Of a stretch of 64,000 nt of DNA, positions 1 through 10,196 are shown piece by piece. Source of the stretch: Lichenicoccus sp964242335 (lineage in GTDB: Bacteria > Pseudomonadota > Alphaproteobacteria > Acetobacterales > Acetobacteraceae); the NCBI GenBank assembly GCA_964242335.1, contig CAXTAY010000009.1, forward strand, positions 43,956 to 107,955, in the 5' to 3' direction. The notes beneath the pieces are model-generated. The model worked only from the letters and a program-made list of their open reading frames with translations. It did not search any database and was not told where the DNA came from. Position numbers and translations under genes: made by a program. The stretch's first letter is position 1. Each line of letters begins with the position of its first letter.

Positions 1-345
1 GGCGCCCTGATCCGCCGGATCTGCCAGGTGATCGATTGCGGCGAGTTCTCGGTCGCCAACGTGCACCTCTCGCACGGCCAGGTGCTGAACCGCCGCCAGC
101 TCCGCCTGATCGCCGAGCGGCTGCCGGCGCGCGGCGCGGTGCTCGGCGACTACAACCTGGTCGGGCCGGCGCTGCTGCCCGGCTTCCGCGACGTGGGGCC
201 GCGCGAGCCTACCCACCGCATGGCCGACATGGTGGGCGTCAGGCTCGACCGTTGCCTGGTGCGCGGGCTCAGGTGCCGCCACGCCGAGATCCTGCCGCAC
301 CGGCTGTCGGACCATCACCCGATCAAGGTGGAGCTCGACCTCTGA
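1..345 (+). CDS. Endonuclease/exonuclease/phosphatase family protein, C-terminal part
   Basis: Only the last 114 residues are in the window; the reading frame is open to the left edge, so the start lies outside. The fragment has the hallmarks of the metal-dependent endonuclease/exonuclease/phosphatase (DNase I-like) fold: a GDYN motif in the middle (the G-D-x-N metal/phosphate site) and a terminal SDHHPI (the S-D-H-x-P motif carrying the catalytic His). Substrate cannot be told from this part; family members cut DNA or hydrolyse phosphodiesters of lipids or nucleotides. It ends 19 bases before the convergent cardiolipin synthase gene. Confidence 0.75.
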   Translation, partial: GALIRRICQVIDCGEFSVANVHLSHGQVLNRRQLRLIAERLPARGAVLGDYNLVGPALLPGFRDVGPREPTHRMADMVGVRLDRCLVRGLRCRHAEILPHRLSDHHPIKVELDL

Positions 346-364
346 GCCGCCTGCCGGGGCGGCG

Positions 365-1801
365 TCACAGGTAGGGCAGCAGCAGGCGCGCCGCGGCGTC
401 GCGTATCCGTATGGGGAAGGCACGAGCGGCGAGCTGCTCGCCCTGATACCGCGCGTGCCGGTGCGCCAGCATGAACGCGTCGAGCTCGTGGGCCAGGTCG
501 CGGTCGTGCACCTCGACGTTGAGCTCGAAGTTCAGCCGCAGGCTGCGCACGTCCTGGTTGGCGCTGCCGATCAGCGACCAGGCGCGGTCGACGACCATCA
601 GCTTGGAGTGGTTGAAGGGCGGATCGGAGAACCAGATCCGCACCCCGGCATCGAGCAGCGGGATGTTGTTCGGGATGCGTGCCCAGTCGACCAGCGGCTG
701 GTTGCTCCGGCGCGGCAGCACCAGGTCGATCTCCACCCCGCGCATCGACGCCATCGCCAGCACGGTCAGCAGCCGCTCGTCGGGCAGGAAGTAGGGCGTC
801 ATGATGCGCACCGAACGTCGCGCCAGTGCCACGCCCTGCATGATCACGAACTCGATCTTCTCCAGGTCGCTGTCCGGCCCGGAGGTGACGACGCGGCAGA
901 ACGCCTCGCCCTGCGGCGGGTCCGGCGAGGCAGCGGCGTTCGGCCGGCCGTAGAACAGGGCGGGATCGAGCTCCTCCCCGCGGGTGAAGGACCAGTCCTT
1001 GGCGAACGCCTCGGCGAGCTGATCCACGATCGGGCCGGTCAGCCGGAAGTGGGTGTCCGACACCGGATGGCTCGGCCGGAACCGCAGCACGTTCTCGATC
1101 GCGATGTTCAGGCCACCGGTGAAGCCGACCGCCCCGTCGACGACCAGGACCTTCTTGTGCGTACGCAGGTTGAGGAACGGCATGCGCCAAGGCAATGCCG
1201 AGTGCATGAACCGCGCGACCGGCACGCCCGCGGCATGCAGGCGGCTGGCGACCCTGCACCGGAAGTAGCCGCTGCCGATCCCATCGACCAGGACGCGCAC
1301 CGCGACCCCGCGCCCGTGCGCCGCGACGATCGCGTCGACGAACCGCCCGCCCAGCGGGTCGTCGTGGAACAGGTAGGAGCAGAGCAGCAGGCTGCGCTGC
1401 GCGCCCGCGATCGCCTCCAGCATGACCGGGTAGGCGCTGTCGCCGTCATGCAGGCAGCGCACGCCGTTGCCGGCCAGCAGCGAGCGTCCGGTCAGCCGCG
1501 CCACCGCCCCGACCAGCGGCGCCAGATGGCCCTCCAGCGCCGACGTCTCGGCTTCGCTGTCGCGCCGGCTCGACCACGGCCTGGCCTCGCTGAGCCGCTT
1601 GGCCAGTCGGCGCACCCGGTTGATGCCGAGGGTGACGTAGAGGAAGGCGCCGATCAGGGGTGCGAGCCAAGTCAGGCCGATCCAGCCGATCGCGGCGCCG
1701 ATGTCGCGCTTGGTGCGCAGCACGTGCAGCGTCACCACCGCTGCCAGCAGGATGCGCAGCGGCGCCAGCAGGTCCGAGGTCAGCACCGTCAGGGGATGCA
1801 T
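365..1801 (-). CDS. cls: Cardiolipin synthase (phospholipase D type)
   Basis: A 478-residue membrane enzyme that joins phosphatidylglycerol molecules (or PG and another phospholipid) into cardiolipin at the inner membrane. Two hydrophobic segments lie near residues 11-27 and 38-58, as in ClsA-type proteins. Two HKD motifs of the phospholipase D superfamily follow: THKKVLVVDG with His near 215 and NHSKLMVVD with His near 398, the second followed by the usual GSAN. Length and layout match bacterial ClsA. The ATG start puts the first membrane helix directly after a short N-terminus. It is transcribed away from yraN. Confidence 0.9.
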   Translation of the reverse strand: MHPLTVLTSDLLAPLRILLAAVVTLHVLRTKRDIGAAIGWIGLTWLAPLIGAFLYVTLGINRVRRLAKRLSEARPWSSRRDSEAETSALEGHLAPLVGAVARLTGRSLLAGNGVRCLHDGDSAYPVMLEAIAGAQRSLLLCSYLFHDDPLGGRFVDAIVAAHGRGVAVRVLVDGIGSGYFRCRVASRLHAAGVPVARFMHSALPWRMPFLNLRTHKKVLVVDGAVGFTGGLNIAIENVLRFRPSHPVSDTHFRLTGPIVDQLAEAFAKDWSFTRGEELDPALFYGRPNAAASPDPPQGEAFCRVVTSGPDSDLEKIEFVIMQGVALARRSVRIMTPYFLPDERLLTVLAMASMRGVEIDLVLPRRSNQPLVDWARIPNNIPLLDAGVRIWFSDPPFNHSKLMVVDRAWSLIGSANQDVRSLRLNFELNVEVHDRDLAHELDAFMLAHRHARYQGEQLAARAFPIRIRDAAARLLLPYL

Positions 1802-1896
1802 CGGCGACCGCCCGCGCTCAGACCAGAGGGCGAGGATAAACCAATTGGTAGGAAATCGCCCGCATGCTGCTCCGCGCAGCGCGGGGAGGCGTCATG

Positions 1897-2373
1897 ATGT
1901 CCATCGTGCGACGATGCCGCGCCGGCGGCGATCCGACCACAACGTCGCGCGAAACGGCGGAAATATCCCGTCCCTCTGTGACCAGACGGTCACGCGGCAC
2001 CGCATCCCAGGCGCGCGGCATGCTGGCCGAGAGCCGGGTCTGCCGCGTGCTGGAGGCGGAGGGCTGGACCGTGCTGCTGCGACGGGCGCGCACCGCCTGC
2101 GGCGAGATCGATATCGTGGCGGAACTGCCCGGGACCGGGTCGAGGCCGGGGCTGATCGCCTTCGTCGAGGTGAAGTCGCGCGCCGCGTTCGGCGACGCCG
2201 CCCATGCCCTGACCGCGCGGCAACGCCAGAGGCTGATCGATGCCGCCGAGATCCTGCTGCAGCGCCATCCGCACTGGAGCGGGTCGAGCCTGCGCTTCGA
2301 CCTCTTCCTGCTCGACGGCACCGGTGCCATGCGACGCGTCGCCGACGCCTTCAGGATCGGCGATCCGGCGTGA
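1897..2373 (+). CDS. YraN family protein (UPF0102, nuclease-like fold)
   Basis: A small predicted nuclease-fold protein of unknown role, usually single copy and often near rsmI. The domain starts near residue 40 and shows the family signature: RGMLAES, then CGEIDIVAE (the G-E-I-D metal-site motif), FVEVKSR (E-V-K) and LTARQRQRL. The chosen ATG has a GGGGAGG ribosome-binding site seven bases upstream; the ATG three bases earlier and one at 1864 are alternatives. The first 35-40 residues are longer than in most homologues and poorly conserved-looking, so the true start could lie further in. No rsmI is next to it here. Confidence 0.8.
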   Translation: MSIVRRCRAGGDPTTTSRETAEISRPSVTRRSRGTASQARGMLAESRVCRVLEAEGWTVLLRRARTACGEIDIVAELPGTGSRPGLIAFVEVKSRAAFGDAAHALTARQRQRLIDAAEILLQRHPHWSGSSLRFDLFLLDGTGAMRRVADAFRIGDPA

Positions 2374-2377
2374 CGCG

Positions 2378-2515
2378 AGGGCGAAGAAGGCAAGGGCTCT
2401 GCCCTCGACCCGTTGGGGCTGGGAGGCCCCAAACCCCTCTTCTAGAAAAAGGATTTCAAGGGCTTGCCTTTGATGCGGTCAAGGGGCAAAGGCCCCTTGC
2501 CTGCTCTTCGCGCCG
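2378..2515. repeat. Palindrome-rich intergenic element, Acetobacteraceae-like
   Basis: After yraN there is a stretch of short inverted repeats: AGGGC-TCT-GCCCT near 2391-2403, runs of GGGG and CCCC around 2413-2437, and a perfect 8-base stem CAAGGGGC/GCCCCTTG at 2480-2487 and 2492-2499 with a four-base loop. Similar 'GGCAAGGGCTCTGCCCT' blocks are, from memory, scattered between genes in Acetobacteraceae genomes. It could act as a terminator or transcript-stabilising structure for the two convergent genes. Assignment to a repeat family is inference, because only one copy is in this window. Confidence 0.45.
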
Positions 2516-2533
2516 CAACTCCAGAACAGCGTC

Positions 2534-2794
2534 CTAGCGCCGGGCCAGGTGAACGCCGACCCGCCGGCGATAGGCCGAGGCGGTGGAAGCGTGCATCCCG
2601 CGGCTGACATAGCCCGGACGATGCACACGGCGGAATGCCACCACCGGCCGGTAGATCGGACGCGGCACGGCGGTCAGCGAGTCGAAGGTCAGCTTGGCCG
2701 CCTCGGAGTCGGTCACGAGGTGCTGGGCGTAGGCCTGCGAAGGGAGCGCCGCGCAGCCGAGCAGGGCGGTCAGCAAGGCGATGCGTAACGACAC
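2534..2794 (-). CDS. Small exported protein of unknown function
   Basis: An 86-residue reading frame beginning with GTG: a hydrophobic signal peptide (SLRIALLTALLGCAALPSQAYA, cleavage likely after AYA-Q) followed by a short, Arg- and Tyr-rich basic tail. I do not recognise a family. The signal peptide and position on the same strand just behind the glutaredoxin gene make it plausible as the last gene of that run. A TTG at 2821 would add nine residues before the signal peptide; the GTG was preferred because it gives a normal signal-peptide length. Confidence 0.5.
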   Translation of the reverse strand: MSLRIALLTALLGCAALPSQAYAQHLVTDSEAAKLTFDSLTAVPRPIYRPVVAFRRVHRPGYVSRGMHASTASAYRRRVGVHLARR

Positions 2795-2860
2795 GGCAGG
2801 CCCCCGACGGTTCCGCCACAAGCACTACGACGGCCCGCCCCCGCAGGTAAAGCTTTTCGA

Positions 2861-3208
2861 TCACACCGCGGTGCGGGCCGGCGCCGGCTGGATGCCGTGC
2901 TGGGCGAACAGGTTCTCGAGCTCGCCCGACTGGTACATCTCGGTAACGATGTCGCAGCCGCCGACCAGCTCGCCGCTGACGTAGAGCTGCGGGATCGTCG
3001 GCCAGTTGGAGAACGCCTTGATGCCGTCGCGCAGTTCCGGATCTTCCAGCACGTTGGCGGTCTGGAACGGGACGTTCATGTGCGACAGGATCTGAACCAC
3101 GCGGGCGGAGAAGCCGCACTGCGGGAACATCGCGTTGCCCTTCATGTACAGCATCACGGGGTTGGTCTCGATCTCGCCGCGTATGCGCGCGAACACGGTC
3201 TCGGTCAT
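2861..3208 (-). CDS. grxD: Monothiol glutaredoxin, Grx4 family
   Basis: A 115-residue CGFS-type glutaredoxin that binds a labile [2Fe-2S] cluster with glutathione and hands it on, usually as a complex with BolA. The active site PQCGFS lies at residues 29-34; the glutathione-binding WPTIPQLYV and GGCDI motifs follow. The start is the ATG preceded by an AGGAGA ribosome-binding site; the frame stays open further upstream but that part overlaps nothing conserved. It sits 22 bases behind bolA on the same strand, so both partners are probably co-expressed. Confidence 0.93.
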   Translation of the reverse strand: MTETVFARIRGEIETNPVMLYMKGNAMFPQCGFSARVVQILSHMNVPFQTANVLEDPELRDGIKAFSNWPTIPQLYVSGELVGGCDIVTEMYQSGELENLFAQHGIQPAPARTAV

Positions 3209-3230
3209 GGCTAGTCTCCTCGTTGGGGTC

Positions 3231-3461
3231 TCAGGGCACGTTGGTCTGCAGGGCCAGGGCGTGCAGCGCCCCACCCATGTGGCCCTGCAGCGCCGCGTAG
3301 ACCATCTGGTGCTGCTGCAGTCGCGAGCGGCCGCGAAACGATTCGCTGACCACCTTGCAGGCGTAGTGGTCGCCGTCGCCGGCCAGGTCCTCGATGGTCA
3401 CGGTCGCGTCCGGCAGCGCCGACCGGATCATCGTCTCGATGTCGCCAGCGGCCATCGGCAT
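3231..3461 (-). CDS. bolA: BolA family protein
   Basis: A 76-residue BolA/IbaG-like protein with the family core: GDHYACKVVSESFRG followed by LQQHQMVYAALQGHMGG and LHALAL. The conserved C-terminal His region that helps hold a Fe-S cluster with a CGFS glutaredoxin is present. Family members act in iron-sulfur cluster trafficking and in stress-linked gene control. The gene lies between purL and the Grx4 gene, 12 bases after purL, so it probably shares the purine transcript. Confidence 0.92.
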   Translation of the reverse strand: MPMAAGDIETMIRSALPDATVTIEDLAGDGDHYACKVVSESFRGRSRLQQHQMVYAALQGHMGGALHALALQTNVP

Positions 3462-3473
3462 GGGCTCTGTTCC

Positions 3474-5677
<2,204 letters not shown>

Positions 5678-5681
<4 letters not shown>

Positions 5682-6370
5682 GCCGCCAGCGCCTCGACCA
5701 GGCCGTCGAACAGCGGACGGCCATCGATGCCGCCGGTGAGCGGATCGACGTGATCCTCCGGGTGCGGCATCAGCCCGAGCACGCGCAGGTTGGCGCTGAA
5801 CACGCCGGCGATGCCGCGCGCACTCCCGTTCGGGTTGCTCTGCGGCGTGACGCGGCCATCGGCTTCGGCGTAGCGGAACGCGACCCGCCCCTCGCCTTCC
5901 AGCCGGTCGAGCACCGCCTCGTCCGCGACGTAGTTGCCGTCGCCGTGCGCGAGCGGCGCGCGGAACACCATGCCCGCGCGCCAATGCCGGGTGAAGGCGG
6001 TATCGTCGCGCTCCACCCGCAGGTGGCAGTCGTGCGACAGGAAGCGCAGGCCGGCGTTGCGCAGCAGCGCGCCCGGAAGCAGGCCGGCCTCGGTCAGGAT
6101 CTGGAAGCCGTTGCAGATCCCGAGCACGTGGCCGCCGGCGGCGGCGAAGTCGCGCACCGCGCCCATGATCGGCGAGTGCGCCGCCATCGCGCCGCAGCGC
6201 AGGTAGTCGCCGTGGCTGAAGCCCCCCGGCAGCACCAGCAGGTCGAGCGGCGGCAGTTCGGTGTCGCGGTGCCACAGCATCCGCGGTCGCGTGCCGGCCG
6301 CGGTGCGCAGCGCGATCGCCATGTCGCGCTCGCGGTTGGTGCCCGGGAACAGCACGATGCCGGCGCGCAT
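5678..6370 (-). CDS. purQ: Phosphoribosylformylglycinamidine synthase subunit PurQ
   Basis: The glutaminase subunit of FGAM synthase, 230 residues, a class I glutamine amidotransferase that releases ammonia for PurL. The nucleophile Cys is in GICNGFQ, and the His/Glu pair is in MPHPEDH near the C-terminus; LPGGFSHGDYLR is the usual glycine-rich loop. The ATG start gives the normal N-terminus MRAGIVLFPGTN. It overlaps purL by four bases. It is separated from purS by a Rap1a/Tai-like gene, which is unusual because purS and purQ are normally adjacent. Confidence 0.96.
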
Positions 6371-6426
6371 CAGGACGCCCGGCCGAGGCGGCGGATCGGG
6401 ACCTGGGCTGCGCTGAGAATCATGTT

Positions 6427-6822
6427 CTAGCCGGATCCGCCGGCCTTGGCGCCGTCGCACGGGAAGGAGTCGTGCAGCGCGGTGTAGACGACCTCGCCGA
6501 CCTGATCGCGCAGCCGCTCCTTGTGGCTGTCGATCCACGACAGCACCATGCCGCGCATCGTCGAGCCGGTCGCGGTTCGCGGCACGCAGATGTCGGATTT
6601 GCCGGGGGCAGCACCGAGATGCTGCATCAGCGCGAAGCTGTCGGCCATGCCGGTGATGTAGGCGTCGCAGATCTGCTGGCCGCCGTTGCGCGGGCTGTTG
6701 CAGAACTGCACGAAGCGGCCGGCCTGCATCGGCGAGACGCGCTGCGCCCGAGCCGGCCCGGCGAGCGACAGCGACAGGGCGCACCCGGCCACCGCCAGAA
6801 CCGTCATCCTGCACGACATCAC
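6427..6822 (-). CDS. Exported Rap1a/Tai-like protein
   Basis: A 131-residue protein with a signal peptide (cleavage near ARA-Q, residue 27) and a compact domain resembling the Rap1a/Tai immunity-protein family: FCNSP, ICDAYITGMADSF, ICVPRTATG, WIDSHKERL and a C-terminal ALHDSFPC. Four cysteines suggest two disulfide bonds in the periplasm. In Serratia, Rap/Tai proteins neutralise cell-wall-cutting type VI effectors, but no effector or secretion gene is near. The start GTG overlaps the purS stop (GTGATG, with an ATG one codon later), so it is translated within the purine operon. Function here is unknown. Confidence 0.7.
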   Translation of the reverse strand: MMSCRMTVLAVAGCALSLSLAGPARAQRVSPMQAGRFVQFCNSPRNGGQQICDAYITGMADSFALMQHLGAAPGKSDICVPRTATGSTMRGMVLSWIDSHKERLRDQVGEVVYTALHDSFPCDGAKAGGSG

Positions 6823-7058
6823 ACCACCTCGACGCTGTAGGTTTCGATCACCGCGTTGGCGAGCAGCCGCTGCGCCATCGCCTCGCCGCGCGACCGTGCC
6901 GCCTCGGCGTCGGCCTGCTCCAGTTCGATCTCGATCACGCGGCCGGCGCGCACTTCGCCGATCTCGCCGAAGCCGAGCACGTGCAGCGCGTGGCCGATCG
7001 CGCGGCCCTGCGGATCGAGCACGCCGTCCTTGAGCATGACGGTGACGCGAAGCTTCAC
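6819..7058 (-). CDS. purS: Phosphoribosylformylglycinamidine synthase subunit PurS
   Basis: The 79-residue structural subunit that links PurQ and PurL in FGAM synthase. It begins MKLRVTVMLKDGVLDPQG, the PurS signature, continues with the conserved IGHALHVLGF segment and ends with NAVIETYSVEVV. Length matches the family. It follows purC by 24 bases and its stop overlaps the start of the next gene, so purC, purS and the genes downstream form one transcript. Confidence 0.95.
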   Translation of the reverse strand: MKLRVTVMLKDGVLDPQGRAIGHALHVLGFGEIGEVRAGRVIEIELEQADAEAARSRGEAMAQRLLANAVIETYSVEVV

Positions 7059-7082
7059 CGGGTCGCCCTCACCGCCTCGGCC

Positions 7083-7847
7083 TCACTGCATGACCTCCGG
7101 ACCCTTCAGGTCGTTGTTGCCGGCCTCGGGCAGGATGCCGAGCCGCTTCGCCACCTCCTGGTAGGCCTCCTCGACGCGGCCGAGATCGCGGCGGAAGCGG
7201 TCCTTGTCGAGCTTCTCGCTGGTCTTGCTGTCCCACAGGCGGCAATTGTCCGGGCTGATCTCGTCGGCGAGCACCAGGCGCATGTCCTCGTTCTCCCACA
7301 GCCGGCCGAACTCGAGCTTGAAGTCGACCAGGGTGATGCCGACGCCCAGGAACAGCCCGGACAGGAAGTCGTTGATGCGCAGGGCGAGTGCGACCATGTC
7401 GTCCATGTCCGCGGTCGAGGCCCAGCCGAACGCGGTGATGTGCTCCTCGGCCACCATCGGATCGTTCAGGCTGTCGTTCTTGTAGTAGTACTCGATGATC
7501 GAGCGCGGCAGGCGGGTCCCCTCGGGAATGCCGAGCCGCTTGGACAGGCTGCCGGCAGCGACGTTGCGCACCACCACCTCGAGCGGCACGATCTCGACCT
7601 CGCGTATCAGCTGCTCGCGCATGTTCAGGCGTCGGACGAAGTGCGTCGGCACGCCGATCTCGTGCAACCGCAGCATTAGGTGCTCGCTGATGCGGTTGTT
7701 CAGTACGCCCTTGCCGGTGATGATGCCCTTCTTGGCGCCGTTGCCCGCGGTGGCGTCATCCTTGAAATACTGCACCAGCGTGCCCGGCTCCGGGCCCTCG
7801 AACAGGATCTTGGCTTTGCCCTCGTAGAGCTGTCGGCGGCGGGCCAT
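7083..7847 (-). CDS. purC: Phosphoribosylaminoimidazole-succinocarboxamide synthase
   Basis: SAICAR synthetase, 254 residues: ATP-dependent ligation of aspartate to CAIR in purine synthesis. It starts MARRRQLYEGKAKILFEG and carries YFKDDATAGNGAKKG, the VRRLNMREQL region, EVVVRNVAAGSL and the LVDFKLEFGR metal/ATP site. An AAGGAAGAG ribosome-binding site precedes the ATG. It is the first gene of the run purC-purS-rap-purQ-purL-bolA-grx. Confidence 0.96.
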   Translation of the reverse strand: MARRRQLYEGKAKILFEGPEPGTLVQYFKDDATAGNGAKKGIITGKGVLNNRISEHLMLRLHEIGVPTHFVRRLNMREQLIREVEIVPLEVVVRNVAAGSLSKRLGIPEGTRLPRSIIEYYYKNDSLNDPMVAEEHITAFGWASTADMDDMVALALRINDFLSGLFLGVGITLVDFKLEFGRLWENEDMRLVLADEISPDNCRLWDSKTSEKLDKDRFRRDLGRVEEAYQEVAKRLGILPEAGNNDLKGPEVMQ

Positions 7848-7909
7848 TCTCTTCCTTCATGCGAAGCCGGCGCCGGCGCCGGCGGGCGCGGCGGGGTATA
7901 GCACCACCG

Positions 7910-8638
7910 TCAGCTGAAGGCGACGGACTCGAACGGCGCGCGATCCGGCGGTCCGGCCGCGAACAGCCAGTTCGGCGCCGCGTCCTCGTCACGGGACACC
8001 CCGAGCAGCGAGGAGTTGCTGGTGCCGAAGCCGCTACGCGGCGGGATGTTGAGCTCGCTGCCGGCAGGCAGCGAACGGTCGGAGAGCAGCCCGATCCAGC
8101 TCTTCCAGTCGGGCGGCTCCGGAGTCGGCGCCGCCTCGAAGCGCGGCAGGTGGCGGGCGATGCGCGGGATCTTCATGTCGTCGGGGCCGGCGGTGGCGAT
8201 CATGTGCATGCCCGGCTGCAGCGGCGTGACCTCGGCGTGGCCGTAGCCGAGGCCGCACAGGTAGAAGGCGTGGCGCCGGTCGGCGACCAGCATGTTGAAC
8301 GAGCGGAAGGTGCCGGCGTCGAGTGCCGCGATCGCCGCGGCGGCGGCCTCGGCGGTGTCGTGGGCGAGCCCGACCAGGGGCAGGTCGCCGCGGGTGCGCT
8401 TGCCGGCTGCGGGACCGAGGCTGCCCACCCGGTTGAGCACCGCGGCGGCGACACCGCGGTCGTTGACGGCGAGCCAGCTGCCGCCGCCGAGCCCGTCGCG
8501 TCCGCCGAGGATGTTCGGCTGCTCCGGCCAGTGCCGGCCCGGCGCCTGCCAGGGTCGATCGAGCCGCTCGTCGCGGTTGGCGGCGATCAGGAGCGGCCAG
8601 GGCCGGCCGGGATCAGTAGATACGATGACGGTGCACAC
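7910..8638 (-). CDS. NRDE/TANGO2 family protein
   Basis: A 242-residue member of the NRDE (Ser/Thr-rich T10 / TANGO2) family. The motif NRDE appears in LLIAANRDERLDRP, and the GGSWLAV segment and SFNMLVADR segment follow. These proteins start MCT; here a GTG codon directly before Cys-Thr gives that N-terminus, which decided the start (the frame stays open 30 bases further). Biochemical role is poorly known; the fold resembles N-terminal nucleophile hydrolases and eukaryotic homologues influence Golgi and lipid or haem handling. It lies between purB and purC on the same strand. Confidence 0.82.
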   Translation of the reverse strand: MCTVIVSTDPGRPWPLLIAANRDERLDRPWQAPGRHWPEQPNILGGRDGLGGGSWLAVNDRGVAAAVLNRVGSLGPAAGKRTRGDLPLVGLAHDTAEAAAAAIAALDAGTFRSFNMLVADRRHAFYLCGLGYGHAEVTPLQPGMHMIATAGPDDMKIPRIARHLPRFEAAPTPEPPDWKSWIGLLSDRSLPAGSELNIPPRSGFGTSNSSLLGVSRDEDAAPNWLFAAGPPDRAPFESVAFS

Positions 8639-8713
8639 GGCAGACCTTATATGGAGTGCGACGGCCACAAGATAGGTCAGGCGCCGTCGTCGTGAAGTTT
8701 TTGCGGCAGTGCG

Positions 8714-10090
8714 TCATCCACCCGATGCCGCCGTGTCGTCGGGCCGAGCCGGGCCGGGCTCGCCGAATACGCGCCGGAAGCTCTGATCCAGCGCCAGCAG
8801 GTGCCGCGCCGGATCCATCGCCCGGTCCAGCACCGGAGCCGGCACCCGGCCGGCGATCTCGGGATCGGCGTCCAGATGGTCGCGAAAGCCGCGCCCGTCC
8901 GGCCGGTCCAGCCCGCTCCAGGTGGCCATCGCGTTGCTCTGCACGATGCGGTAGGCGTCCTCGCGCATGATCCCGGAGCGGGTCAGCGCCAGCAGCACCT
9001 CGCCGCTATGCACCACGCCGCCGAGGCTCTCGAGGTTGGCCAGCATCCGCTCGGGGTGGATCACCAGGCGCTCGATCATGCCGGCGAGCCGGGACAGCGC
9101 GAAGTCGAGTGCCGTGGTCGCGTCGGGTGCGATGTTGCGCTCGACGGCGGAGTGGCTGATGTCGCGCTCGTGCCACAGCGCCACGTTCTCCAGCGCCGGC
9201 ATCGCGTAGCTGCGCACCAGTCTGGCGAGCCCGGTCAGGTTCTCGCTCAGCACCGGGTTGCGCTTGTGCGGCATCGCCGACGAGCCCTTCTGGCCGGGAT
9301 GGAAGAACTCCTCCGCCTCGCGCACCTCGGAGCGCTGCAGGTGACGCACCTCGACCGCGAGCCGCTCGATGCCGCTCGCCACCACCGCGAGCGCGCAGAA
9401 GAAGGCGGCGTGCCGGTCGCGCGGGATCACCTGCGTCGAGACCGGTTCCGGCTGCAGCCCGAGGCGCCCGGCGACGAACGCCTCCACCTCCGGCGTCACG
9501 TGGGCGAAGGTGCCGACCGCACCCGAGATGGCGCAGCTGGCGATCTCGGCACGCGCCGTGACCAGCCGCGCCCGGTCGCGCGCGAACTCGGCGTGGTGTC
9601 CCGCGAGCTTCAGCCCGAAGCTGGTCGGCTCGGCGTGGATCGCGTGGCTGCGGCCGATGGTCAGGGTGAATTTGTGCTCGAAGGCGCGTCGCCGCAGCGC
9701 CGCCAGCACCGCGTCGAGCTGCCCGACCAGCAGGTCGGTGGCCTGGGTCAGCTGCACCGCGAGGCAGGTGTCGAGCACGTCGCTGCTGGTCATGCCGAGA
9801 TGCACGAAGCGGCTCTCGGGGCCGATCTTCTCGGCCAGCCAGGTGAGGAAGGCGATCACGTCGTGCCGTGTCTCGAGCTCGATCGCATCGATCCGCGCCA
9901 GGTCGGCCTCGCAGAACGCGGCGAGCGCCGCGTCGCCGCGGACGCGTATCGCCCGCGCGGCCTCGGCCGGCACGTCACCGGCGCGCGACATCGCCTCCGC
10001 CGCCAGCGCCTCGATCTCGAACCAGATCCGGTAGCGGTTCTCCGGCGCCCAGATGGCCGCCATGGCGGGACGCGTGTAGCGCGGGATCAT
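8714..10090 (-). CDS. purB: Adenylosuccinate lyase
   Basis: A 458-residue member of the fumarase/aspartase superfamily that cleaves SAICAR and adenylosuccinate, two steps of purine synthesis. The superfamily signature GSSAMPHKRNP is intact; other landmarks are TSSDVLDTCLAVQL, the catalytic His in GRSHAIHAEPTSFG and HERDISHSAVERN. The ATG start gives MIPRYTRPAMAAIWAPENRY, the usual bacterial N-terminus. It heads the leftward purine block, with the NRDE gene between it and purC. Confidence 0.95.
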   Translation of the reverse strand: MIPRYTRPAMAAIWAPENRYRIWFEIEALAAEAMSRAGDVPAEAARAIRVRGDAALAAFCEADLARIDAIELETRHDVIAFLTWLAEKIGPESRFVHLGMTSSDVLDTCLAVQLTQATDLLVGQLDAVLAALRRRAFEHKFTLTIGRSHAIHAEPTSFGLKLAGHHAEFARDRARLVTARAEIASCAISGAVGTFAHVTPEVEAFVAGRLGLQPEPVSTQVIPRDRHAAFFCALAVVASGIERLAVEVRHLQRSEVREAEEFFHPGQKGSSAMPHKRNPVLSENLTGLARLVRSYAMPALENVALWHERDISHSAVERNIAPDATTALDFALSRLAGMIERLVIHPERMLANLESLGGVVHSGEVLLALTRSGIMREDAYRIVQSNAMATWSGLDRPDGRGFRDHLDADPEIAGRVPAPVLDRAMDPARHLLALDQSFRRVFGEPGPARPDDTAASGG

Positions 10091-10196
10091 GCGGCACCTT
10101 CCGGCATGCGGTCGCCGGCCCGAGGTTGGCCAGCGGCGCGGTGCTGCTCTAGAGCATCGCGAGGGCGCTGTCGCAAGCCCGTCGCACGGAGCACCC

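Noticed and set aside
455..1897. Long open frame (480 codons) opposite the cardiolipin synthase gene
   Set aside because: Arg/His/Gln-rich translation with no domain, entirely antisense to a well-conserved gene; typical of high-GC DNA.
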